Positions 13,424 to 20,369 of a stretch of DNA of 20,848 nucleotides are shown here, in pieces. The notes under the pieces were generated by a model that searched no databases, had not been told where the DNA came from, and saw nothing but the letters and a program-made list of their open reading frames with translations. The position numbers and the translations under genes were made by a program. Positions within the stretch are counted from its first letter, which is position 1. The number at the start of each line of letters is the position of its first letter. Source of the stretch: a virus; IMG/VR virus record IMGVR_UViG_3300033388_000898, positions 1-20,848 of that record; one strand, given 5' to 3'.

Positions 13424-13591
13424 GTGGATAAGTTAGAGAAAATAGCTAAAAAGTATTTCAACAGGTCGGAGGTCGTTTTTATGACCTCCGACGGGTTGGC
13501 TTTTTTAGATATTAATTTCGCGAAACGCCACGCACTCAAAAACGGCTTAGTATTAAAAGAATATAAGAAACCTAAAAAAGCTAAAAAATAA
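13424..13591 (+). CDS. Small conserved-type protein between capsid and sheath genes
   Basis: A 55-residue protein read from the GTG at 13424, two bases after the capsid stop, with the stop overlapping the sheath ATG (TAATG). It reads KIAKKYFNRSEVVFMTSDGLAFLD...FAKRHALKNG and ends in a Lys-rich tail (KKPKKAKK). The TSDGxxF...AxxHA pattern is familiar from small proteins next to capsid genes in Bacteroidota phages, but I know no proven function. The basic tail suggests nucleic-acid or capsid-interior contact. The tight overlaps on both sides and the conserved-looking core support it as real. Codons 15-23 also form a strong RNA hairpin. Confidence 0.65.
   Translation: MDKLEKIAKKYFNRSEVVFMTSDGLAFLDINFAKRHALKNGLVLKEYKKPKKAKK
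13465..13492 (+). promoter_or_regulatory. Perfect 10-bp hairpin within a coding sequence
   Basis: GTCGGAGGTC (13465-13474) is the exact reverse complement of GACCTCCGAC (13483-13492), around an 8-base, T-rich loop. A T6 run follows at about 13501-13506, eight to nine bases after the stem, too far for a normal terminator. A GC-rich stem this long in an A/T-rich frame, 40 bases after the capsid gene, could slow transcription or protect the capsid mRNA 3' end. Confidence 0.6.
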
Positions 13592-14766
13592 TGGCACTAA
13601 ATAAGGTTATATTTAACGTAAACACGGCCGGCTTAGGCACTCCTTTACCGAGTAAGGACCATATAAGCGGAATTGTGTATTACAACAACACTCTACCGAG
13701 TGGTTTCGCGGTTTCCGACCGTATTAAAACTGTATTCAGTTTAGCAGGCGCGGAAGCTTTAGGAATTATAGAGGGTAGCGCGGCACATGGTACCGAATGG
13801 TACCACATTAGAGAATTTTTCGAGAAGCAACCAGACGGCGAGCTTTGGATAGGTTATTTTGCGGTACCAGTAGGAGCGCCGGACTTTTTAGAGGTTAAAA
13901 CTATGCAAGACACGGCCCTAGGAACTATTAGACAAGTAGGCGTTTATTTTGTAGCTGCGGCTTTTGTCGATGCTCAAGTAAGTGCATTACAAGCGGTAGC
14001 TACCACTTTAAAAGCTGAGTCTAAACCACTTCAATTATTGTACGGTCCAGACATTAGCGGAACTAGTGACTTATCTACTTTGTCAGATCAAACGCTTTTA
14101 ACAGCGCCTAATGTTTCGGTATGTATCGGACAGGATGGGGCGGGAAAAGGAGCGGCTTTGTTTATTTCAACAGGTGATTCGATTACAGATTTAGGGGCAA
14201 AACTTGGAGCGGTTTCCGCTGCAAACGTTAACGAGTCAATTAGTTATTACGAAAAGTTCCCAATGGTAACAGACGGGACCGAGTTTGACGTTGCTCATTT
14301 TGCAAACGGCGACGCTGTAGCATTAGCCGCCACAGCACTAGTTGAGGCAATCGACGACAAAGGTTATTTATTCATGGTTAAAGAGGTTGGATTTTCTAAC
14401 ACTTTTAACAATGACTCGTACACCTCGGTAGCGATTACTAACGACCTTTCGACTATTGAGAATAACAGAACAATTGATAAAGCTACTAGAAACCTGCGTA
14501 TATCTATTGTTCCTAAATTAGGTAGCCCTTTGAGGGTTAATGCAGACGGTACACTTAGAGAGGACACTATTAAGACTTTCAAAGCTTTAGCAGACCGAGA
14601 ACTTTCCAGTATGGAGGGCGCGGGAGAGTTAAGCGCTTACGAGGTTATTATTAACGCTAATCAAGACGTGGTTACTAGCGGGCAGTTAGAAATGACGGTT
14701 AAATTAGTACCGGTAGGAGTGGCTAGGGAAATTATTATTAACATTGGATTTGTTCCAAATATATAA
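13591..14766 (+). CDS. Tail sheath protein (DUF2586-like)
   Basis: A 391-residue sheath protein, the contractile outer tail tube. It begins MALNKVIFNVNTAGLGTPLPSKDHISGIVYY, and the C-terminal domain holds the most recognisable stretch: DATRNLRISIVPKLGSPLRVNADGTLRED-like strands, then FKALADRELSSMEGAGELSAYEVIINANQDVV and VPVGVAREIIINIGFV. The ending is characteristic of DUF2586 sheath proteins of Bacteroidota phages. It is followed eight bases later by the tube gene, the usual sheath-tube order. Shorter than T4 gp18 because the outer receptor-like domains are absent. Confidence 0.87.
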   Translation: MALNKVIFNVNTAGLGTPLPSKDHISGIVYYNNTLPSGFAVSDRIKTVFSLAGAEALGIIEGSAAHGTEWYHIREFFEKQPDGELWIGYFAVPVGAPDFLEVKTMQDTALGTIRQVGVYFVAAAFVDAQVSALQAVATTLKAESKPLQLLYGPDISGTSDLSTLSDQTLLTAPNVSVCIGQDGAGKGAALFISTGDSITDLGAKLGAVSAANVNESISYYEKFPMVTDGTEFDVAHFANGDAVALAATALVEAIDDKGYLFMVKEVGFSNTFNNDSYTSVAITNDLSTIENNRTIDKATRNLRISIVPKLGSPLRVNADGTLREDTIKTFKALADRELSSMEGAGELSAYEVIINANQDVVTSGQLEMTVKLVPVGVAREIIINIGFVPNI

Positions 14767-14774
14767 AATAAGAT

Positions 14775-15203
14775 ATGCCAGATAACACACCATTAGTAAA
14801 CGGACAAGCATACGCATACGCGGATATAGTTGTAACGGTTTTGGGTTCGCCCTTAGCCGGTATTACTTCTATTAAGTACTCAGACACGCAAGAAATTACA
14901 GAAAACTATGGACAGGGGAGGTTTCCAGTGTCTAGGGGTTTAGGTAAAATTGAAAGCGAGGCGACTATGACAATAGACCGGGCGGAATTAAACGCCTTAA
15001 TAGCAGCGTCAACAGGTAACAGGCTGCAAAATATCGGCGAGTTTGATATTACAGTAAGTTACGTACCTAGCGCGAGCGCTCCGGTAACGGACATAATTAG
15101 AAATTGTAGATTTAAGAACACGCCAAGCGGCGGCGACGAGGGTGATAGCTCAGTTATGGCCGAGCTAGAGCTAGCGGTATCCCATATTAATTGGGCGACA
15201 TAA
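14775..15203 (+). CDS. Tail tube protein
   Basis: A 142-residue inner tube protein. It starts with a Pro/Asp-rich arm, then VNGQAYAYADIVVTVLGSPLAGITSIKYSD, a tube-family beta sheet, and the GQGRFPVSRGLGKIESEATMTIDRAELNAL segment typical of contractile tail tubes, which expose a helix and beta strands to the DNA channel. The close follow-on to the sheath and the terminator at 15250 mark it as the last gene of the capsid-sheath-tube transcript. High confidence from order, length and pattern. Confidence 0.8.
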   Translation: MPDNTPLVNGQAYAYADIVVTVLGSPLAGITSIKYSDTQEITENYGQGRFPVSRGLGKIESEATMTIDRAELNALIAASTGNRLQNIGEFDITVSYVPSASAPVTDIIRNCRFKNTPSGGDEGDSSVMAELELAVSHINWAT

Positions 15204-15249
15204 AACTATTTTTTTTTCATACTTTAAATAGTATTTTGTTTTAAGGTTT

Positions 15250-15279
15250 AAACCCTGGGCTTAAAGTCCGGGGTTTTTT
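15250..15279 (+). terminator. Rho-independent terminator after the tube gene
   Basis: AAACCCTGG (15250-15258) pairs with CCGGGGTTT (15268-15276, one G-U pair), leaving a loop of about nine bases, and T continues to 15279. It ends the capsid-sheath-tube transcript and sits immediately before a -7 box for the next unit. Confidence 0.8.
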
Positions 15280-15281
15280 GC

Positions 15282-15289
15282 TATCTTTG
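15282..15289 (+). promoter_or_regulatory. -7 box TATCTTTG for the tail chaperone unit
   Basis: TATCTTTG is a full match to TAnnTTTG and the same octamer as at 134-141. No TTTG sits 19 bases upstream, since that spot is in the terminator hairpin. Transcription would start near 15295, which supports the ATG at 15314 rather than the earlier in-frame ATG at 15278. Confidence 0.5.
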
Positions 15290-15313
15290 GTTAAACTAAA
15301 AAACATTTATATT

Positions 15314-15613
15314 ATGGCAAAAGTAAACGAAAAAGAATTAAAAGAGAAGTACGGAAAAGTTTTTAAATTAGACATTCCAACGGATAACGGGGAAAAAGTT
15401 CTTTATTTAAGGAAAATCGACCGGTTAACCTATAAGGCGGCTATGTCAATGATGGAAAAGGACGAACTAGAGGCCTCGGCTATGATTCTAAGGGCTTTAA
15501 CAGTTCACGGAGATGCTGAGGAAATTATTAACGAATTTGACGACTTGAGAGTAGCGGGGTCTTTACTAGTTGAGGTAATCGGCACCAGGACGGGAAACGT
15601 AGCAGTGCTTTAA
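15314..15613 (+). CDS. Tail assembly chaperone, short form (G-like)
   Basis: A 99-residue protein. It begins MAKVNEKELKEKYGKVFKLDI and contains VLYLRKIDRLTYKAAMSMM and a helical DELEASAMILRALTVHGDAEEI section, the pattern of Bacteroidota phage tail chaperones. Such proteins coat the tape measure during tail assembly and are absent from the virion. I chose the ATG at 15314 because the frame's earlier ATG at 15278 lies upstream of the predicted transcript start. The last five codons overlap the -1 frame and contain the slippery sequence, so most ribosomes give this form. The gene is a separate transcription unit between two terminators, just before the tape measure. Confidence 0.7.
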   Translation: MAKVNEKELKEKYGKVFKLDIPTDNGEKVLYLRKIDRLTYKAAMSMMEKDELEASAMILRALTVHGDAEEIINEFDDLRVAGSLLVEVIGTRTGNVAVL

Positions 15614-15620
15614 GAGCACT
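15592..15620 (+). promoter_or_regulatory. Programmed -1 ribosomal frameshift site
   Basis: The heptamer GGGAAAC (15592-15598) sits in the zero frame as G GGA AAC, the canonical X XXY YYZ form (lambda uses GGGAAAG). After a 5-base spacer, AGTGCT (15604-15609) pairs with AGCACT (15615-15620); the 5-base loop carries most of the zero-frame TAA stop (15611-15613). The -1 frame is open from 15574 to 15852. Confidence 0.8.
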
Positions 15621-15855
15621 AGAAAAAACGGATTTATCAACAGCTAACAAGGTGGGCGGGTTAGATGTATCTAACTTTTATGACGCTAGCCTTAAAGAGT
15701 ATAGCATTGATAACGACGAGGGCGCCCAATGGGACGCGCTTATTAGGTACCATTTCAAGACCGACCCGACTAACCTAGAGGACGAGCCTTATTTTAAGCT
15801 TTGCGCTCAATTAGAGTGGGTTATTAGGCAGGAAAACGAGAAGTACAAAAACTAG
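15598..15855 (+). CDS. Tail assembly chaperone extension (GT-like), made by -1 frameshift
   Basis: Entered by slippage at 15592-15598, this frame adds 85 residues to the first 95 of the short form, giving a 180-residue fusion. The junction reads TGN then RSSALRALEKTDLSTANKV, a plausible continuous helix. The rest (FYDASLKEYSIDNDEGAQW, HFKTDPTNLEDEPYF, QLEWVIRQENEKYKN) matches what is expected of the T extension that recruits the tube protein. A GTG at 15652 could only start an incomplete 67-residue version, so frameshifting is the better explanation. In long-tailed phages this protein pair lies directly before the tape measure, as here. Confidence 0.72.
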   Translation, partial: RSSALRALEKTDLSTANKVGGLDVSNFYDASLKEYSIDNDEGAQWDALIRYHFKTDPTNLEDEPYFKLCAQLEWVIRQENEKYKN

Positions 15856-15859
15856 GACT

Positions 15860-15888
15860 AAAGGGGCTAATCTAAGCCCCTTTTTTTT
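15860..15888 (+). terminator. Rho-independent terminator after the chaperone unit
   Basis: AAAGGGGCT (15860-15868) is perfectly complementary to AGCCCCTTT (15875-15883) around a 6-base loop, and the T-run continues to 15888. It starts five bases after the chaperone stop codon, separating it from the tape measure. It overlaps a -7-like box (TATCTTTA, 15888-15895) that ends five bases before the tape measure ATG. Confidence 0.85.
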
Positions 15889-15900
15889 ATCTTTAAGGTT

Positions 15901-17541
15901 ATGGCAGAAAAGACCACCTATGTAATTGAGTTAAACGATAAACTCAGCCCAGGATTAAAAAAAGCCACGGCTAAGGCGTTAGGTCTAGATAAAGCTATGG
16001 GGGGCGTAGGTAAAAAGGCTAAAAAGTCTAGTGGTGGCATTAATACTCTAGGTACAAGCATAAAAGGGCTAGTAGGCCCGTTAGCTTTAGCGGCTGCGGG
16101 AATGAAAGCTTTCCAGTTTGCTAGCGAGTCTATAGCGGCGGCTAGAAAATTCGAGAGTTTAACTAATGCTATTAACTTTGCTAGTGGCTCCATTGAGGAG
16201 GGCGCTAAGACAATGGACTTTTTAAGGCAAAGGTCAAGACTATTAGGGACTGATTTACTAGCGAGTACAGAGGGGTTTAAAACTTTATCCGCTGCTATGT
16301 TAGGTAGTAGTTTAGAGGGGCAGGCGACTAAGGATATTTTCGACGGGGTACAGGTTGCAGCTAGCGCTATGGGGTTAAGTAGCGACCAAGCTAAAGGGAC
16401 ATTCTTAGCCCTCGGGCAAATAATGGGTAAAGGCAAGGTACAAGCGGAGGAGCTTAGGGGGCAAATTGGGGAGCGTATCCCTGGGGCGTTCAATATAGCA
16501 GCTAGGGCTATGGGTGTAACTACTCAAAAGCTCGATAAAATGTTAGAACAGGGCCAGTTATTAGCTGAGGACTTTTTACCTAAATTTTCTAACGAATTAA
16601 AAAAGACTTTCGGAAAAGCTTTACCAACAGCGGCGGAAAGCGCACAAGCTAAATTCAACAGGTTTAATAATACTATGTTAGAGTTAAAGCTCACGCTAGG
16701 AAACGCTTTAATGCCTGTTATAAATAGAACAATGACAGCTTTCAAGACCTTGATTAACTTCTTAAAAACTAACTCCGGCGTTATAATGTCGGAAATTATT
16801 AATCCAATAAAAAGCGCCTTTTTAGAGGTGCGAGATATTTATTTAGTAGTGTTTCAAGAACTAGCTAGCGCTTTAGGTTTCGCGGGAGACTCTACAGCCG
16901 CGTTTATCAAGACCATGCAAATACTAGGAAAAGTAGTTAAATTTACTTTAGGTGTTGTAAAACTACAAATCAAAGTAGTCGCTACTTTATTTAGGGTGTT
17001 AATTAAAGCTTTCTCGGGTATATTCCAATTTTTAACTAGTCCAATAGAGACAGCTAAAACAGCCCTTTTAAAGTTTGCAAATTTCTTTACTGGGATTTTC
17101 TCAGGAATAAAAGGAGTTGTGCAAGGCGTGTTAGATTTTGACATTAATAAAATAAAAGAGGGCTTAAAGACAATTAAAGAGGAGGGTTTAAAAGCAGCGG
17201 TAAAAATAAAGCAAAAAGTAGAAGGTTTTGTATTTAAAGCTCCGGAAACTTTAAGCGCGGGAGTTAAAAAAGATAGAGATTTTAGCGATGTATTAAAGCA
17301 ATCCACAGGAGGAGCGGCGGGAGGTAGTGCAGCGGCGGGAGCTTTAGCCGGTAAAAAATCCACCTCTTTAACAGGAGTTAAAAGCGGACGGCCTACACAT
17401 ATCAACATAGACATAGGTAAGTTAATAGAAAACTTTAACATAACTACGCAGAACATGGAGGAGACTACTAGCAAGGTAGGCGACAAAATTAGCCAAGTAC
17501 TACTTAGCGCGGTTAATAATGTAAATAACATAGCTCAATAA
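15901..17541 (+). CDS. Tail tape measure protein
   Basis: A 546-residue tape measure that fixes tail length and lies in the tube. Residues about 80-270 match the tape-measure N-terminal domain: AARKFESLTNAINFASGS, TDLLASTEGFKTLSAAMLG, GTFLALGQIMGKGKVQAEELRGQIGERIPGAF, and GNALMPVINR later. Hydrophobic stretches occur near 55-72 (LVGPLALAAAGMKAF) and 340-380 (LGKVVKFTLGVVKLQIKVVATLF), as expected for proteins that form a membrane channel during injection. Ala/Lys-rich helices fill the rest, and the C-terminus is Gly/Ala-rich then Asn-rich. At about 0.15 nm per residue the tail would be near 80 nm (inference). It begins just after the terminator and -7-like box; its stop overlaps the next ATG (TAATG). 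Confidence 0.88.
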   Translation: MAEKTTYVIELNDKLSPGLKKATAKALGLDKAMGGVGKKAKKSSGGINTLGTSIKGLVGPLALAAAGMKAFQFASESIAAARKFESLTNAINFASGSIEEGAKTMDFLRQRSRLLGTDLLASTEGFKTLSAAMLGSSLEGQATKDIFDGVQVAASAMGLSSDQAKGTFLALGQIMGKGKVQAEELRGQIGERIPGAFNIAARAMGVTTQKLDKMLEQGQLLAEDFLPKFSNELKKTFGKALPTAAESAQAKFNRFNNTMLELKLTLGNALMPVINRTMTAFKTLINFLKTNSGVIMSEIINPIKSAFLEVRDIYLVVFQELASALGFAGDSTAAFIKTMQILGKVVKFTLGVVKLQIKVVATLFRVLIKAFSGIFQFLTSPIETAKTALLKFANFFTGIFSGIKGVVQGVLDFDINKIKEGLKTIKEEGLKAAVKIKQKVEGFVFKAPETLSAGVKKDRDFSDVLKQSTGGAAGGSAAAGALAGKKSTSLTGVKSGRPTHINIDIGKLIENFNITTQNMEETTSKVGDKISQVLLSAVNNVNNIAQ

Positions 17542-18185
17542 TGCCAGCACACGAGAAAAAAATAACCGGTAAGTTTACGCCTATAGATTCCGAGATAGTT
17601 TTAAAAGGTTTCGGCTCTCAAGCTTTGAAGACTGTGTTTTACAGTACGGCACTTAGTAAAGAGAGTGAGGACGAAAACGCGGGACCGGAAACTAGTTACT
17701 TAGGTACTCCGGTATTTGCTAATATTGAGTTAATCCCTGGGGAATATACAGATAAAGACGGGGAAAAAATACCATACGGCGAGATACTAAAGAACTCAGA
17801 CAACGGGCAGACGTTTAGGATTGATACGGTTTTAATCGACGTAAGCGCAACAAAGCAAATAATTAAAACTAATATCCAAGGTGTTAGAGGGTCGGTTAAG
17901 GAGTATATTAGCCAGGGGGATTATCAATTGAAATTTAGAGGGGCTTTGGTGGATGAAAACGGCCGGCGTTATCCAGAGGAGCAGGCGCTACAGTTAAAAG
18001 AGTATTTAGAAGCTGAGACCACTATAGGGATAGCGTCTAGGTTTTTAAATGATATTTTTGATGTTAGCGAGATAGTAATAGAGGACTTTAACTTTCCGCA
18101 GGTGGAAGGTTTTCAAAATATGTGCTTTTTTGAGTTCACAGCGGTAAGCGACGACCCAATAGAATTAACTGTGATTAGTGGATAG
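17541..18185 (+). CDS. DUF6046-like tail/baseplate hub-associated protein
   Basis: A 214-residue protein after the tape measure. Its core, QIIKTNIQGVRGSVKEYIS, then GDYQLKFRGALVDENG and RRYPEEQALQLKEYLEAE, fits the DUF6046 pattern of Bacteroidota phages. Related roles in other contractile tails (T4 gp53 or the XkdP-like LysM protein) join the tube to the hub. The N-terminal half (ITGKFTPIDSEIVLKGFG, VFANIELIPGEYTDKDG) appears beta-rich. It overlaps the tape measure stop by one base and the hub gene start by 8 bases, so the three genes are probably co-translated. Confidence 0.62.
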   Translation: MPAHEKKITGKFTPIDSEIVLKGFGSQALKTVFYSTALSKESEDENAGPETSYLGTPVFANIELIPGEYTDKDGEKIPYGEILKNSDNGQTFRIDTVLIDVSATKQIIKTNIQGVRGSVKEYISQGDYQLKFRGALVDENGRRYPEEQALQLKEYLEAETTIGIASRFLNDIFDVSEIVIEDFNFPQVEGFQNMCFFEFTAVSDDPIELTVISG

Positions 18186-19197
18186 GCTAGACAGTAAAAT
18201 AGAACTAAGCGGGCAGGTGTTTACCTTCTCAACTGAGGTTTCAATAGATTCTAGTTATGACAACTTAACAGATAAAGCTCGCGTAGTAATACCTAAAAAA
18301 ATAAGGTATTCAAAAGAGGACGGCACCACGGTAGACAGTATTACCAGGGGCGACAATCCACTATTTAATATAGGTGACGAGGCTAAAATTTCGGTAGGTT
18401 ATAACGGTGGATTAGCTCAGGTTTTCCAGGGGTTTATTTCCGGTATAGGTCAAAAATTCCCCATTAGCTTTAAACTAGAGGACGAGATTTACAAGTTAAA
18501 AAAAGACAGTCTTACTTTAAGTTTTGAAAATCCAAAGTTAAGCGATTTACTAGCGGCTATTATGCCTACGGGTATAGTTTACGAAGTAACAGCCGAGCAA
18601 AATCTAGGACAATTTAGAATTAACAACAGTACAGCGGCGGCGGTTTTAGACGAACTAAGGAAAAAGCACGGTATATTTAGCTTTTTCCGCGACGGGGTTT
18701 TATATGTAGGGTTATCAATTAACCCGGATTTACAAAGCACTCATAAATTTGAGTTTAACACGCCTAACCTAATTAACGGGGATAGCCTTAGTTATATCGA
18801 CGCTACAGAACGTAAAATAAAAGTAGTAGCTAAGTCAATACAAAACGACAATTCAACACTAGAGGCAACGGCGGGGGATGTTTCGGGAGAGACTAGGACG
18901 CTATATTTTAATAACTACACATTACAAGCATTACAAGATACGGCGGACAGGTTGGTAGACGAGCTAAAATATAGCGGTTACGACGGCTCTTTTACTATCT
19001 TTGCTACTCCGGCGGTAAAGCATGGGGACGTAGTAGAGTTAATTAATAAGACAATCCCAGAGCAAAACGGCGGCTATTTAGTTACTAGAGTGGTTACGCG
19101 TTTCGGGTGGAGTATTGGAGGACGTCAAGACATTTATATTAAACAAAAGATTTACGATTTAGACGCGGATGGTAATCAAATACCTATAACTAGCTAA
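18178..19197 (+). CDS. Baseplate hub protein (gpD/gp27-like)
   Basis: A 339-residue hub protein of the late control D/T4 gp27 group, the ring the spike sits on. It starts with a beta-rich module (KIELSGQVFTFSTEVSIDSSYDNL), contains GFISGIGQKFPISFKLEDEIYKLK, then LSDLLAAIMP and AAAVLDELRKKHGIFSFFRDGVLYVG, which are characteristic of hub domains, and closes with KHGDVVELINKTIPEQNGGYLVTRVVTRFG. The start is GTG at 18178, overlapping the previous gene by 8 bases; no closer ATG would keep the N-terminal strand. The spike gene follows three bases later. Confidence 0.75.
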   Translation: MDRLDSKIELSGQVFTFSTEVSIDSSYDNLTDKARVVIPKKIRYSKEDGTTVDSITRGDNPLFNIGDEAKISVGYNGGLAQVFQGFISGIGQKFPISFKLEDEIYKLKKDSLTLSFENPKLSDLLAAIMPTGIVYEVTAEQNLGQFRINNSTAAAVLDELRKKHGIFSFFRDGVLYVGLSINPDLQSTHKFEFNTPNLINGDSLSYIDATERKIKVVAKSIQNDNSTLEATAGDVSGETRTLYFNNYTLQALQDTADRLVDELKYSGYDGSFTIFATPAVKHGDVVELINKTIPEQNGGYLVTRVVTRFGWSIGGRQDIYIKQKIYDLDADGNQIPITS

Positions 19198-19200
19198 AAA

Positions 19201-19722
19201 ATGGCAAAAGACACGCAAGACATAGGGGATTTAATACGTAAGTTAGTAGAGAATAACGAGGAGGTTTATAGCCTACCTTGTACAGTTGTTAAGGTTTCCG
19301 GCGAGGTGGCCGAGCTCGCGCCCTTGAATGGCGACGCGAATATTTTCGGGGTTAAGCTAATAGCGGGAACCTCAACAAGCCCTTTACTAATAACGCCTAC
19401 TAAAGACTCGGTAGTTATTGCTACCTTTTTATCTAAAGACACCGCTTACATAGCTTTATGCTCCGAAATTGACAGCGTAGCGATACGAGGGGACCAATAC
19501 GGCGGCTTAATTAAAGTAGAGGACTTAGTTAGTAAAATTAATGGGCTAGAGAATAAAGTAAATGCTTTAATAGCCAAATTTAATGCTCATACACACATAA
19601 CTACGGCTACCGTATTAGTCGGCTCTCCTGGGGTAATATCCCCGACCTTAACCCCTGAGACTCCCATAGCTCCAATAACTTTGAAGTCTGATTTAGAAAA
19701 TACTAAAGTAAAACACGGCTAG
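19201..19722 (+). CDS. Baseplate spike protein (gpV/gp45-like)
   Basis: A 173-residue spike. The N-terminal part has an OB-fold-like run (YSLPCTVVKVSGEVAELAPLNGDANIFGVKL). A helix (VSKINGLENKVNALIAKFNA) leads to HTH at 130-132. A beta-rich tip with PGVISPTLTPETPIAP follows. The HxH motif in P2/T4-type spikes binds an iron atom at the tip that pierces the cell envelope. Compact length and its place right after the hub support this. The gene ends its unit; a 57-base gap follows. Confidence 0.72.
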   Translation: MAKDTQDIGDLIRKLVENNEEVYSLPCTVVKVSGEVAELAPLNGDANIFGVKLIAGTSTSPLLITPTKDSVVIATFLSKDTAYIALCSEIDSVAIRGDQYGGLIKVEDLVSKINGLENKVNALIAKFNAHTHITTATVLVGSPGVISPTLTPETPIAPITLKSDLENTKVKHG

Positions 19723-19767
19723 CGTTAAATACTTGGTCTATTCCTAAAAGTACGCCCGTTAATTTAG

Positions 19768-19775
19768 TATTTTTA
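19768..19775 (+). promoter_or_regulatory. Possible -7 box before the wedge gene
   Basis: TATTTTTA fits TAnnTTTG except for its final base and ends four bases before the ATG at 19780, as at 2901 and 15888. It lies in the 57-base gap 19723-19779, which also holds one TTGGTCTATT (19733-19742), a single half of the RHH operator. No terminator hairpin is seen in this gap, so the upstream transcript may read through. Confidence 0.3.
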
Positions 19776-19779
19776 CTAC

Positions 19780-20088
19780 ATGGCAGCCCAGGACATAAAA
19801 CTAGAGGACAACGATTTATTTATAGACTCTAATACGGGGGATTTTGCTATAACTCAAAGCGATACACAGCACGTACAAGATATAATTAATTCCTGGGTAG
19901 GATGGTGGAAGGAATTTCCGACGTTAGGCGTGGGAATTTCCCAATACTTAGGGCGCTCGGGAGGTATTCAGTTAACTAAGCGGGCTATTATGGTACACTT
20001 AAAAAGCGACGGTTATAGAGCGGATAAAATAGCGGTAGACGGTAGTAATGTATATGTAACAGGGGATAGAATTAAAAGGGTGCCATGA
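19780..20088 (+). CDS. Baseplate wedge protein (gp25/gpW-like)
   Basis: A 102-residue wedge protein. It begins with DIKLEDNDLFIDSNTGDFAITQSDTQHVQDII, the typical opening of Bacteroidota gp25-like proteins, and continues with GWWKEFPTLGVGISQYLG (the conserved P-x-x-G-V-G-I segment). The C-terminal GYRADKIAVDGSNVYV strand completes the domain. Gp25-like wedges link the hub to the sheath at the first ring. The stop codon overlaps the next ATG (ATGA), so the two are translationally coupled. Confidence 0.83.
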   Translation: MAAQDIKLEDNDLFIDSNTGDFAITQSDTQHVQDIINSWVGWWKEFPTLGVGISQYLGRSGGIQLTKRAIMVHLKSDGYRADKIAVDGSNVYVTGDRIKRVP

Positions 20089-20366
20089 GTACATACATAA
20101 CCATACAAAGCCAGACTATTTGGGATTTAAGTATTCAGTTATACGGCGACACCTCAAACGCGGTTAAGATAATTAGCGACAACCCTAATTTAAGTAATTT
20201 AGGTAAGTTAATACCTCCGGGGACAGTTATAGAATTTACAGCCCCCACAGGTAACACAATTACCACTTTTTTAAGTGATAGGCAAACGGATACAACTACA
20301 GGAACGGGCAACCCTTTACAGGGTAGCGGATTTTCTGAGGGCTTTACAATAAACGGACATAATTAA
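20085..20366 (+). CDS. Tail protein X-like (LysM-like) small baseplate protein
   Basis: A 93-residue protein starting with YITIQSQTIWDLSIQLYGDTSNAVKIISDNPNLSNLGKLIPPGTVIEF. The motif Q-T-xWD-L-x-x-x-x-Y-G-D, then DNPNL and PPGTVIEF, is the LysM-type core of P2 gpX-like tail proteins, which sit in the baseplate centre and may touch peptidoglycan or the hub. The final 40 residues (Thr/Gly-rich) are a probably flexible tail. It overlaps the wedge gene by four bases. Confidence 0.78.
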   Translation: MSTYITIQSQTIWDLSIQLYGDTSNAVKIISDNPNLSNLGKLIPPGTVIEFTAPTGNTITTFLSDRQTDTTTGTGNPLQGSGFSEGFTINGHN

Positions 20367-20369
20367 GAT

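Noticed and set aside
15278-15313. Earlier in-frame ATG for the tail chaperone
   Set aside because: It lies within the end of the terminator and before the -7 box, so the transcript made there would not contain it.
15652-15855. Independent 67-residue gene starting at GTG 15652
   Set aside because: The frame is open far upstream and joins the first chaperone through a canonical slippery site, so it is the frameshift extension rather than a free gene.
15918-17531. Long minus-strand open frames opposite the tape measure gene (191 and 225 residues)
   Set aside because: They are Pro/Ala/Ser-rich mirror frames of an Ala/Gly/Lys-rich coding sequence, with no family pattern, and the plus-strand tape measure is clear.
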